From an uncultured Lachnospiraceae bacterium (lineage in GTDB: Bacteria > Bacillota > Clostridia > Lachnospirales > Lachnospiraceae): a stretch of DNA of 32,583 nucleotides. Of this stretch, positions 14,939 to 22,642 are shown one piece after another. A program made the translations under genes and the position numbers. The notes beneath the pieces are model-generated. The model had not been told where the DNA came from, made no database searches, and was given only the letters and a program-made list of their open reading frames with translations. Position 1 is the first letter of the stretch. Each line of letters begins with the position of its first letter. The stretch covers positions 1 through 32,583 of the forward strand of contig CANSUS010000038.1 in the NCBI GenBank assembly GCA_947650155.1. Reading direction: 5' to 3'.

Positions 14939-16825
14939 ATGCTTGAAATTCAGCTTTTAGATCATGATACGATCGACAAGATCGCGGCGGGAGAGGTGGT
15001 AGAGCGTCCCTCCAGCGTAGTAAAGGAATTGGTGGAAAATGCGATGGATGCCGGTGCGGATGCAGTGACTGTAGAGATTAAGGAAGGCGGGATTTCCATG
15101 ATCCGGGTGACAGATAACGGCTGCGGCATTGATCAGACGCAGGTGGAGCATGCTTTTATCAGGCATGCAACAAGTAAAATAAGAAAATTGTCTGATCTGG
15201 AAACCGTATCCAGTCTTGGATTCCGGGGAGAAGCGTTATCCAGTATTGCGGCAGTGGCGAAAGTGGAAATGATCACAAAAACGAAAGAAGCGCTTATGGG
15301 AACCCGCTGCCTTCTGGAAGGCGCGGTAAAAAAGGAATGTGAAGAGATAGGCGCGCCGGACGGCACGACTGTGATTGTAAGAAATCTTTTTTTTAATACG
15401 CCGGTGCGGCGTAAATTTTTGAAGCAGCCGGCGACGGAAGGGGGATATGTTTCCGATCTCATGGAACATATGGCGCTTTCCAAACCGACAGTTTCTTTTA
15501 AATACATTGTGAACGGACAGATCAAATTTCACACGACGGGAAGCGGAGATTTAAAGGAAATTATATACCGGATCTATGGAAGAGATATTGCAGGGGAGTT
15601 GATAGAGATTTCCCATGAAGAGGAAGGAATGGAAATCCGGGGATTTCTTGGAAAGCCTGCAATCAACAGGGCAAACCGTAATTATGAAAATTATTTTGTA
15701 AATGACAGGTTTATCAAAAGCGGATTAATTGCAAAGGCAATTGAAGAAGGGTATAAGGGATATTTAATGCAGCATAAATATCCGTTTACCGTTTTGCATT
15801 TTAAAGTGGATACCAGAATGGTGGATGTGAATGTCCATCCGACTAAAATGGATATACGTTTCACAAACGGGGCCGTTTTTTTTGACTTTACAGCGGGGGC
15901 AATTGCGACAGCGCTTGCAAAAAGAGAGATGATTCCAGAAGTCGTACTGGAAGAGCGGACACAAGATATTGTGCCTGTAAAAACGGAAGTTCCGGAGCCT
16001 TTTGAAGTGAAAAGACGAAAAGAAGCGAAAGCGGCGGAGAGCATGGAGTATCATGTAAAAGAACAGAAAATGCAAGACTTCATGCAAAATCCGGTATGGA
16101 GCCGTGTCGTAGAAGAGAAAAAAAGTGAAATATTTGACGAGAATGAAAATTTGCCTGCAAATCTTAGCCTGGAAGAAACGGAAAATAGTATGCAAAAACC
16201 GGTTCAGCTGGAACTGTTTGAGGGAAAAATATTGTCGGAAGAGGCAAGGGGCAGCTACCATATCTTGGGGCAGATTTTCGATACTTATTGGCTGATTTCT
16301 TTTAAGGATAAGCTTCTGTTTATGGATCAGCATGCAGCGCATGAAAAAGTAAAATATGAACATATGATGACAGCGCTGCAAAAAAAAGAAGTGACTTCTC
16401 AATTATTGAATCCGCCGGTTATAGTAACTATGAGCGGAAAACAGGAGAGTCTGTACAGAGAGTACGAAGAGATTTTCAGCAGACTTGGATTTGAAATAGA
16501 ACATTTTGGCGGGAATGAATATGCGCTCAGAGCGGTTCCCACTGATTTATACGGATGTAACGAAAAACAACTGTTTGAAGAAGTGATGGATGAGTTAATG
16601 CTTGGGCCTGTCAGAGCAACCCCCGGCGCTGTAGAAGAAAAAATAGCTTCTATGTCCTGCAAGGCGGCGGTAAAGGGGAACAGCAGCATGAGTTTTCAAG
16701 AAGCAGAGGCTTTGATCGACCAGCTGTTGTTATTGGAGAATCCGTATCACTGTCCGCATGGAAGGCCTACCATGTTTTCCATGAGTAAATATGAGATTGA
16801 AAAGAAATTTAAAAGAATCGTTTGA
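14939..16825 (+). CDS. mutL: DNA mismatch repair endonuclease MutL
   Basis: MutL links mismatch recognition to strand incision. The ATG at 14939, with a TAGGAG ribosome site, is chosen over an in-frame ATG at 14894 that would overlap mutS and add a non-conserved leader. The 628-residue protein has GHKL ATPase motifs GEVVERPSSVVKELVENA, DNGCGI and SLGFRGEALSS, a variable charged linker (about 335-430) and a C-terminal endonuclease domain. The nicking motif DQHA(X)2E(X)4E is intact: D463, H465, E469 and E474. Late metal-site elements with CKAAVKGN and CPHGRPT are also present. This is therefore the nicking type of MutL found in bacteria without MutH. miaA follows after 30 bases. Confidence 0.97.
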   Translation: MLEIQLLDHDTIDKIAAGEVVERPSSVVKELVENAMDAGADAVTVEIKEGGISMIRVTDNGCGIDQTQVEHAFIRHATSKIRKLSDLETVSSLGFRGEALSSIAAVAKVEMITKTKEALMGTRCLLEGAVKKECEEIGAPDGTTVIVRNLFFNTPVRRKFLKQPATEGGYVSDLMEHMALSKPTVSFKYIVNGQIKFHTTGSGDLKEIIYRIYGRDIAGELIEISHEEEGMEIRGFLGKPAINRANRNYENYFVNDRFIKSGLIAKAIEEGYKGYLMQHKYPFTVLHFKVDTRMVDVNVHPTKMDIRFTNGAVFFDFTAGAIATALAKREMIPEVVLEERTQDIVPVKTEVPEPFEVKRRKEAKAAESMEYHVKEQKMQDFMQNPVWSRVVEEKKSEIFDENENLPANLSLEETENSMQKPVQLELFEGKILSEEARGSYHILGQIFDTYWLISFKDKLLFMDQHAAHEKVKYEHMMTALQKKEVTSQLLNPPVIVTMSGKQESLYREYEEIFSRLGFEIEHFGGNEYALRAVPTDLYGCNEKQLFEEVMDELMLGPVRATPGAVEEKIASMSCKAAVKGNSSMSFQEAEALIDQLLLLENPYHCPHGRPTMFSMSKYEIEKKFKRIV

Positions 16826-16855
16826 AAGTAAACTTTCGCACAGGGAGGTATCTAT

Positions 16856-17815
16856 ATGGCAATGAAACTGCCTCTTATCGTTTTGACGGGGCCTACTGCG
16901 GTAGGAAAAACAAATCTCTCTGTCAGGCTGGCAAAAGCGCTCTCGGGAGAAATTATTTCAGCGGATTCCATGCAGGTTTATAAACATATGGATATCGGTT
17001 CAGCCAAAATAAAGCCGGGGGAAATGCAGGGAGTAAAACATCATATGCTGGATGTATTAGCGCCGGATGAAGAATTTAATGTGGTCATTTTCAAGGAAAT
17101 GGTCAAAAAATGTATCAGGGATATTACCGACAGAGGGAAACTTCCCATTTTGACGGGAGGAACCGGTTTTTATATCCAGGCGGTATTATACGATATTGAT
17201 TTTTCTGAAAATGAAGCAAATACAGGGATAAGAGAGGAACTGGAAGAACTTGGGGAGAAAGAGGGCGCGGACTATCTGCATGACAGATTAAGGCAGGTGG
17301 ATGAGGCGTCGGCAGCCGTCATCCACGCAAATAATAAAAAAAGAGTTATAAGGGCGCTGGAATATTATTATCTTACGGGAGAAAAAATTTCAGAGCATAA
17401 TGAAAGAGAACGAAAAAAAGAATCTGCATATGACTCCTGCTATTTTGTCTTAAATGATGACAGGGAAAATTTATATAAAAGAATCGACAGACGGGTGGAT
17501 ACTATGCTGGAAGAGGGGCTTGTGGAAGAAGTAAAGAAACTGAAAGAGGCAGGCTGCACCAGAGATCTTGTATCCATGCAGGGACTTGGCTATAAAGAGA
17601 TTTTAAGTTATTTAGAAGGGGAAATCAGTTTAGAAGAGGCGGTTTATCTGATTAAACGGGATACAAGGCACTTTGCAAAACGTCAGATCACATGGTTTAA
17701 ACGGGAAAAGGATGTAATCTGGGTAGAAAAAAATGCTTTTGCATATGATGAAGAGAAAATACTTGCTTATATTTTAGAACGATGGGAAAATAGAAAGGAT
17801 TGTATTTTTTGCTAA
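16856..17815 (+). CDS. miaA: tRNA dimethylallyltransferase MiaA
   Basis: MiaA transfers the dimethylallyl group to N6 of A37 in tRNAs reading UNN codons, making the substrate for MiaB encoded upstream. The 319-residue protein has a P-loop GPTAVGKT at 12-19, the substrate-site motif SADSMQVYKHMDIGSAK, the TGGTGFYIQA motif and the conserved MQGLGYKE near residue 245. Length is normal. A GGGAGGT ribosome site lies 8 bases before the ATG; a second ATG two codons later is less well spaced. It ends the mutSL-miaA run, as in many Firmicutes; no hfq gene follows. Confidence 0.97.
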   Translation: MAMKLPLIVLTGPTAVGKTNLSVRLAKALSGEIISADSMQVYKHMDIGSAKIKPGEMQGVKHHMLDVLAPDEEFNVVIFKEMVKKCIRDITDRGKLPILTGGTGFYIQAVLYDIDFSENEANTGIREELEELGEKEGADYLHDRLRQVDEASAAVIHANNKKRVIRALEYYYLTGEKISEHNERERKKESAYDSCYFVLNDDRENLYKRIDRRVDTMLEEGLVEEVKKLKEAGCTRDLVSMQGLGYKEILSYLEGEISLEEAVYLIKRDTRHFAKRQITWFKREKDVIWVEKNAFAYDEEKILAYILERWENRKDCIFC

Positions 17816-17828
17816 AAAATGTTATATT
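17800..17828 (+). promoter_or_regulatory. Possible promoter for the methionine gamma-lyase-family gene
   Basis: TTGTAT (17800-17805) and TATATT (17823-17828) are 17 bases apart, at the end of miaA and 38 bases before the next start. The match is moderate and the surroundings are AT-rich, so chance occurrence is possible. Confidence 0.45.
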
Positions 17829-17866
17829 TTATAAGTTCGTAAGTTTTGAAGAAATGGAGAGAGGGC

Positions 17867-19159
17867 ATGAATACGGAAACGGGAAATTTGTACAGGAAAA
17901 TGGGAATATGCGATGCAGTATATGCTTTTGGAGAAGAAATTCTTTCAGGACTTACGGAGCGCTTTAGTAAAATAGATGAAACAGCGGAGTATAACCAGCT
18001 GAAAGTGTTAAATGCCATGCAGGAGGCAAAGGTGAGCGAGGCCTGTCTTCTTGGAACGACCGGTTATGGATATGGAGATATTGGAAGAGATACTTTGGAG
18101 CAAGTATACGCAAAAATTTTTCATACAGAGGATGCGCTTGTGCGCCCACAGATCACTTGTGGGACACACGCCCTTGCCCTTGCTTTAATGAGCAATCTGC
18201 GTCCGGGAGATGAACTGCTTTCTCCGGTTGGAAAACCGTATGATACACTGGAAGAAGTGATTGGAATCCGTCCATCCAAAGGTTCTTTAAAAGAGTACGG
18301 CATTTCTTACAGACAGGTGGAACTGCTTGCGGATGGAAATTTTGACTATGAAGCAATTGGAAGGGCGGTCAGTGAAAAGACAAAGCTTGTAACGATCCAG
18401 CGTTCTAAAGGATACCAGACAAGACCGACTTTTTCAGTAGAAAAAATCGGAGAACTGATCGCATTTATTAAAAATATCAGACCGGATATTATATGCATGG
18501 TAGATAACTGTTATGGAGAATTTGTGGAGAAAATGGAACCTTCTGACGTGAGAGCGGATATGGTGGTCGGTTCTCTGATCAAAAATCCGGGCGGCGGTCT
18601 TGCGCCGATCGGCGGGTATATTGCCGGCAGAAAAGAATGTGTGGAAAACGCGGCGTACCGTCTGACTTCTCCGGGACTTGGAAAAGAAGTAGGCGCTTCC
18701 TTGGGAGTGCTGGGTTCTTTTTATCAGGGGCTGTTTTTAGCGCCGAATGTGACGGCAGGAGCGCTGAAAGGCGCCATATTTGCAGCGAATATTTATGAAA
18801 AGCTGGGATACCGTGTCATTCCGAATTCCACCGAATCCAGACATGATATTATTCAGGCAGTGGAATTTCAGAATAAAGAAGCGGTGATTGCTTTCTGTAA
18901 AGGGATTCAGGCGGCGGCGCCGGTAGACGGATTTGTTGACCCACAACCCTGGGCAATGCCCGGATACGATAGTGAAGTGATTATGGCGGCAGGCGCCTTT
19001 GTATCCGGTTCCTCCATTGAGCTGTCCGCAGATGCGCCGATAAAACCGCCTTTTGCCGTATATTTTCAGGGAGGACTTACTTGGCATCATGCAAAATTCG
19101 GAATTTTAAAGACGGTGCAGTCTTTGAAAGAAAGTGGAATTTTGTCGGATAAATTGTAA
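17867..19159 (+). CDS. Methionine gamma-lyase-family PLP protein (YnbB / 'aluminium resistance' type)
   Basis: This 430-residue PLP-dependent fold-type I protein belongs to the family annotated variously as methionine gamma-lyase family, YnbB or aluminium-resistance protein. The likely Schiff-base lysine is K239 in GSLIKNPGGGLAPIGGYIAG, preceded by MVDNCYGEF, where the Asp would contact the PLP ring. The ATG at 17867, with a GGAGAGAGGG ribosome site, is preferred over a TTG 21 bases upstream. The family sits beside miaA, hfq or lexA in many Firmicutes, which matches this context. The physiological substrate is not established; C-S lyase activity is inferred from the family. Confidence 0.85.
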   Translation: MNTETGNLYRKMGICDAVYAFGEEILSGLTERFSKIDETAEYNQLKVLNAMQEAKVSEACLLGTTGYGYGDIGRDTLEQVYAKIFHTEDALVRPQITCGTHALALALMSNLRPGDELLSPVGKPYDTLEEVIGIRPSKGSLKEYGISYRQVELLADGNFDYEAIGRAVSEKTKLVTIQRSKGYQTRPTFSVEKIGELIAFIKNIRPDIICMVDNCYGEFVEKMEPSDVRADMVVGSLIKNPGGGLAPIGGYIAGRKECVENAAYRLTSPGLGKEVGASLGVLGSFYQGLFLAPNVTAGALKGAIFAANIYEKLGYRVIPNSTESRHDIIQAVEFQNKEAVIAFCKGIQAAAPVDGFVDPQPWAMPGYDSEVIMAAGAFVSGSSIELSADAPIKPPFAVYFQGGLTWHHAKFGILKTVQSLKESGILSDKL

Positions 19160-19208
19160 GAATTTTTATATACATTGCAAGGTATTTATGTTAAACTGGA
19201 GGAGTGTT

Positions 19209-19445
19209 ATGCGAAAAAACAATTGGGCATGTTTTTTATTGATTCTGGCCGGAATTGTGATTGGAGGATTCATTGGAAGCCTGTTTCCAAGCACATGGCT
19301 AAATTATGGACAAACCTTTGGACTGACAAATCCGCTGGTATTGGATTTGGGTATACTTTGCATTACATTTGCATTGACGATCAGGATCACGATCGCAAGT
19401 ATTGTCGGTATCGTTATTGCATTGATTATTTATCGTTTTTTATAG
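19209..19445 (+). CDS. Small DUF4321-like membrane protein
   Basis: This 78-residue protein starts at an ATG just after a strong GGAGGAG ribosome site. It has two or three hydrophobic segments: CFLLILAGIVIGGFIGSLF near residues 7-25, LDLGILCITFALTIRI near 44-60, and a C-terminal segment rich in Ile and Val. It lies just upstream of radC-mreB, where DUF4321 proteins are commonly found in Clostridia. The function is unknown; a link to envelope synthesis is only suggested by the neighbours. An overlapping frame (19175-19501) is less likely because it has a poor ribosome site and ends in basic, non-conserved sequence. Confidence 0.75.
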   Translation: MRKNNWACFLLILAGIVIGGFIGSLFPSTWLNYGQTFGLTNPLVLDLGILCITFALTIRITIASIVGIVIALIIYRFL

Positions 19446-19501
19446 GTTTATATAGAATTATACATTTTTTGTCTGCCCGGAGAGTGACGAAAGAGGTATA
19501 A

Positions 19502-20191
19502 ATGGAAAAAAGATCAAACATCATCAGGAAGGAACTGCCTTATGAAAAATTTCTGAAATATGGACCGGAAAGTTTATCAGAGACTGAGCTTTTGGCAATC
19601 ATATTAAGGACAGGCACGAAAGATTGTAACTCCGTGGAACTGGCGGGAAAGATACTTGATCTTGCCACTTCTCCTTATAAGGGACTTTTAGGACTGTATC
19701 ATATTTCTGTTGAGGAGCTGATGCAGCTTCGCGGTATAGGAGAAGTAAAGGCTGTAAAAATAAAGTGCATTGCAGAACTTTCCATGAGGATGGCAAAAGC
19801 AAGGAAAGAACCGCTTGTAAAATTTGAATCTCCTAAGTCAGTGGCGGATTATTTCATGGAAGAACTCAGGCATGAGGAACGGGAAAAGGTTTTGTTGCTT
19901 TGTCTGGATAATAAGGCGCAGCTGATTTCCAGATTTGTGCTTTCGGTAGGAACGGCAAACGCGTCGCTGCTTTCTCCAAGGGAGGTCTTTAAGTATGCGC
20001 TGAGGGTGCAGGCGGTGCATATTATGGTGCTGCACAATCATCCCAGCGGTGATCCCATTCCAAGCAGACAGGATATGGAGATTACAAGAAGGCTTTATAA
20101 GACGGGAGAGTTAATGGAAATTCCGCTGATCGATCATATTATTATCGGAGACAAAAAATATACCAGTTTCAGAGAATCAGGGTTATTATAG
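19502..20191 (+). CDS. radC: RadC-family JAB/MPN-domain protein
   Basis: This 229-residue protein has an N-terminal helix-hairpin-helix-like region (about 1-100, including LRGIGEVKAVKIKCIAEL) and a C-terminal JAB domain. The metal-binding motif HNHPSGDPIPSRQD is at 178-191, with H178, H180 and an Asp at the end. The name comes from an old and doubtful DNA-repair assignment; the biochemical role is unsettled. It precedes mreB here, as in Bacillus and many Clostridia, and is separated from it by 15 bases. The ATG has an AGAGGT ribosome site. Confidence 0.93.
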   Translation: MEKRSNIIRKELPYEKFLKYGPESLSETELLAIILRTGTKDCNSVELAGKILDLATSPYKGLLGLYHISVEELMQLRGIGEVKAVKIKCIAELSMRMAKARKEPLVKFESPKSVADYFMEELRHEEREKVLLLCLDNKAQLISRFVLSVGTANASLLSPREVFKYALRVQAVHIMVLHNHPSGDPIPSRQDMEITRRLYKTGELMEIPLIDHIIIGDKKYTSFRESGLL

Positions 20192-20206
20192 AAAGGGGTT
20201 GTCATT

Positions 20207-21217
20207 TTGGCAAATAACGTATTTGGTATCGATCTTGGTACCAATAATATTAAAATCTATAACAGGACAGACGATCATATTATTGTGGAAAAGAATATGA
20301 TAGCAATTGAGAACAAGGATACTCTGTTTGCTTATGGAAATTCTGCTTTTGAAATGTATGAGAAAGCGCCGAGTAATATTCGTATTTCTTATCCTCTCAG
20401 CAACGGCGTGATTGCGGATATTAAAAATATGGAGACACTGATCAAATATTTTGTGAATGATCTGTCAAAAGGAAATACGAAACCGGCAGACTATTATGTG
20501 GCTGTTCCGACTGACGTGACAGAGGTGGAAAAAAGAGCGTTTTATGATTTGATTAAGGATTCCAATGTAAAAGCAAAGAAAATTATGGTTGTGGAAAAGG
20601 CAGTTGCAGACGGACTTGGACTTGACATTGATGTAAAGAATTCTCAGGGCGTGCTTGTTGTAAACGTGGGGTATGATACAACGGAAATTTCCATATTATC
20701 TTTAGGCGGAATTGTACTGAGCAAGTTAATAAAAGTGGGCGGACTTAAATTTGACGATGCGATACGCGCTGCAGTGCGAAGGGAATACAGTCTTATTATC
20801 GGCGGTAAGACGGCGGAAAGTATAAAAATGAATTTAAAAGAGCTGGAAGAGGAAGGAAAAGGTGCGGTTGTTTATGGCAGAGATATTGTAACCGGACTTC
20901 CGGTAGAGCGGGAAATCCCCACCAACCTTGTTGATGATGCAATGAAAGAACATTTTAATTCCATTATTGATAATATTAAGGTGATTTTAGAGCGGACGCC
21001 GCCTGAACTTGCAGCAGATATTTATCGTCATGGTATTTATCTGACCGGCGGCGCTTCACAGGTAAACCATTTGGCACAGCTTGTAAGCAATGGGACCGGC
21101 CTGAAGGTGAATGTGGCTGAAGATCCGGTTACCAGTGTTGCAGTAGGACTTTCTAAGATTATTAAAGATGATAATTATAAGTCTGTAGCTTATGCGATTG
21201 AAGGGATGAGTAAATAA
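20207..21217 (+). CDS. mreB: Rod shape-determining actin homologue MreB
   Basis: MreB polymerises at the membrane and guides the elongasome. The 336-residue protein has the actin-like phosphate-1 motif FGIDLGTNNIKIY near residues 4-16, a second nucleotide-binding element around VLVVNVGYDTTEISILSLGG, and the adenosine motif LTGGASQVNHLA near 279-290. The TTG start has an AAAGGGGTTG ribosome site. The gene abuts mreC (stop TAA directly followed by ATG), confirming the mreBCD operon. The sequence looks somewhat divergent from canonical MreB, so an Mbl-like paralogue cannot be excluded. Confidence 0.93.
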   Translation: MANNVFGIDLGTNNIKIYNRTDDHIIVEKNMIAIENKDTLFAYGNSAFEMYEKAPSNIRISYPLSNGVIADIKNMETLIKYFVNDLSKGNTKPADYYVAVPTDVTEVEKRAFYDLIKDSNVKAKKIMVVEKAVADGLGLDIDVKNSQGVLVVNVGYDTTEISILSLGGIVLSKLIKVGGLKFDDAIRAAVRREYSLIIGGKTAESIKMNLKELEEEGKGAVVYGRDIVTGLPVEREIPTNLVDDAMKEHFNSIIDNIKVILERTPPELAADIYRHGIYLTGGASQVNHLAQLVSNGTGLKVNVAEDPVTSVAVGLSKIIKDDNYKSVAYAIEGMSK

Positions 21218-22090
21218 ATGAGTCCGGTATTGAAGAGAAAAGGAGAGAAATTTACTTTACCGAGTAAATATCTCCTTTTTATTTTAACGATAGTGTGTCT
21301 TTTACTTGTAGTACTGACATTTAATACAAATATATTCAGCGGTCCGTTAGGAACTGCCGCCGGGTATGTGGTAGTTCCGTTTCAGAATGGGCTCAGCAGA
21401 ATGGGGAGCTGGCTGAATGATCGAAAAGACGAGCTTGTTGAAATCCGGGATCTGATAGAAGAAAATGAAAAATTGAAACAGCAGATTGATGATCTGACAA
21501 TAGAGATTACAGGACTACAGCAGGACAAATATGAATTGAATAATTTAAGGGAATTGTATCAGCTGGATTCCCAATATGATGAATATGATAAGGTCGGTGC
21601 AAGGATTATTGCGAGAGATGCCGGAAACTGGTATTCTTCGTTCGTGATTGATAAAGGATATGAGGATGGAATCGCAGAAAACATGAATGTAATGGCAGGA
21701 GCCGGACTTGTTGGAATTGTCGTGGATGTAGGACCTAACTGGGCAAAAGTAACTTCCATTATTTCGGATAATGTAAATGTAAGCGGAAAGGTACTTTCCA
21801 CATCGGATGATCTTGTGGTATCAGGGAATCTGGAATTGATGAAAGAAGGCGTAATTTCTTTTATGCAATTGATAGACGAAGAAGACAAAGTGGTAGAAGG
21901 AGACAAAATTGTAACGTCTTCAATCAGCGATAAATACCTGCCGGGGATATTGATAGGATATATCAATCGTATATCCAACGATTCTAATAATCTGACCAAA
22001 TCCGGATGGGTGACCCCCGCGGTTGATTTTGAACATTTAGAAGAAGTTTTAGTGATTACACAGCTAAAGCAGACAATTGAGGATGAATGA
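21218..22090 (+). CDS. mreC: Rod shape-determining protein MreC
   Basis: This 290-residue protein has one N-terminal membrane segment (about 18-37, YLLFILTIVCLLLVVLTF), an extracytoplasmic coiled coil (about 66-108, rich in Glu, Leu and Lys) and two beta-barrel domains containing the conserved ARIIARDAGNWYSSFVIDKG and MNVMAGAGLVGIVVDVG segments. MreC bridges MreB filaments to PBP2 and RodA and activates PBP2. It starts immediately after the mreB stop codon, with its ribosome site inside mreB, so the two are likely translationally coupled. Confidence 0.95.
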   Translation: MSPVLKRKGEKFTLPSKYLLFILTIVCLLLVVLTFNTNIFSGPLGTAAGYVVVPFQNGLSRMGSWLNDRKDELVEIRDLIEENEKLKQQIDDLTIEITGLQQDKYELNNLRELYQLDSQYDEYDKVGARIIARDAGNWYSSFVIDKGYEDGIAENMNVMAGAGLVGIVVDVGPNWAKVTSIISDNVNVSGKVLSTSDDLVVSGNLELMKEGVISFMQLIDEEDKVVEGDKIVTSSISDKYLPGILIGYINRISNDSNNLTKSGWVTPAVDFEHLEEVLVITQLKQTIEDE

Positions 22091-22123
22091 AATCCATAAA
22101 ACGGCAGAAGGGAGGCGATGACA

Positions 22124-22642
22124 ATGAGGCGCGGCATGATTACAGGTATTTTGATTTTAATATGTTTTGTACTGCAGTGCACCGTATTCAGAATTTTTGC
22201 GTTTGGCGGTATTGTGCCAAATCTGCTCATTGTACTTACGGCTTCTTTCGGTTTTATGCGTGGAGAGAAAACAGGGCTTATTATTGGTTTTTTTTGTGGA
22301 CTTATGATTGATGTTTTCTTTTCGGATGTAATTGGTTTTTATGCACTTGTGTATATGTATATCGGTTATGCAAATGGAAAGTTTGCAAGGCAGTTTTATC
22401 CTGAGGATATTAAAATGCCGATGTTTTTGATTACATGCAGCGATTTTGGTTATGGATTGATCTGTTATCTGTTTTTGTTTTTGCTTCGGGGAAAACTGGA
22501 TATTGGTTATTATATTCTGCATGTTGTAATCCCGGAAGTTGTATACACATTGATTGTTACCGTATTTTTATATCCGGTTATTTTAAAAATTAACTTTCAT
22601 TTAGAAGCCAAAGAAAAAAGGAGCGCAAAGAAATTTGTTTAG
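22124..22642 (+). CDS. mreD: Rod shape-determining protein MreD
   Basis: This 172-residue integral membrane protein has about five hydrophobic segments, including GILILICFVLQCTVF, PNLLIVLTASFGFM, GLIIGFFCGLMIDVFF and VVIPEVVYTLIVTVFLYPVI. The ATG at 22124 lies 8 bases after GGGAGG, whereas the ATG at 22118 is only 2 bases from it, so the later start is chosen. MreD helps anchor the MreC-PBP2-RodA complex. Its end overlaps the TTG start of the PBP2 gene by 8 bases. Confidence 0.93.
   Translation: MRRGMITGILILICFVLQCTVFRIFAFGGIVPNLLIVLTASFGFMRGEKTGLIIGFFCGLMIDVFFSDVIGFYALVYMYIGYANGKFARQFYPEDIKMPMFLITCSDFGYGLICYLFLFLLRGKLDIGYYILHVVIPEVVYTLIVTVFLYPVILKINFHLEAKEKRSAKKFV

Noticed and set aside
15764-16402. 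Minus-strand open frame of 212 codons opposite mutL
   Set aside because: mutL is clearly the real gene here; the antisense frame is Phe- and Cys-rich noise without motifs.
19160-19208. Possible promoter before the DUF4321-like gene
   Set aside because: TTGCAA and AT-rich -10-like strings are present, but no pair has acceptable spacing.
19175-19501. Second frame overlapping the DUF4321-like gene
   Set aside because: It lacks a good ribosome site and ends in basic sequence; the membrane protein in the other frame has a strong site and clear hydrophobic segments.
21559-22230. Minus-strand open frame of 223 codons opposite mreC
   Set aside because: mreC is well supported, and the antisense frame has no ribosome site or known motif.
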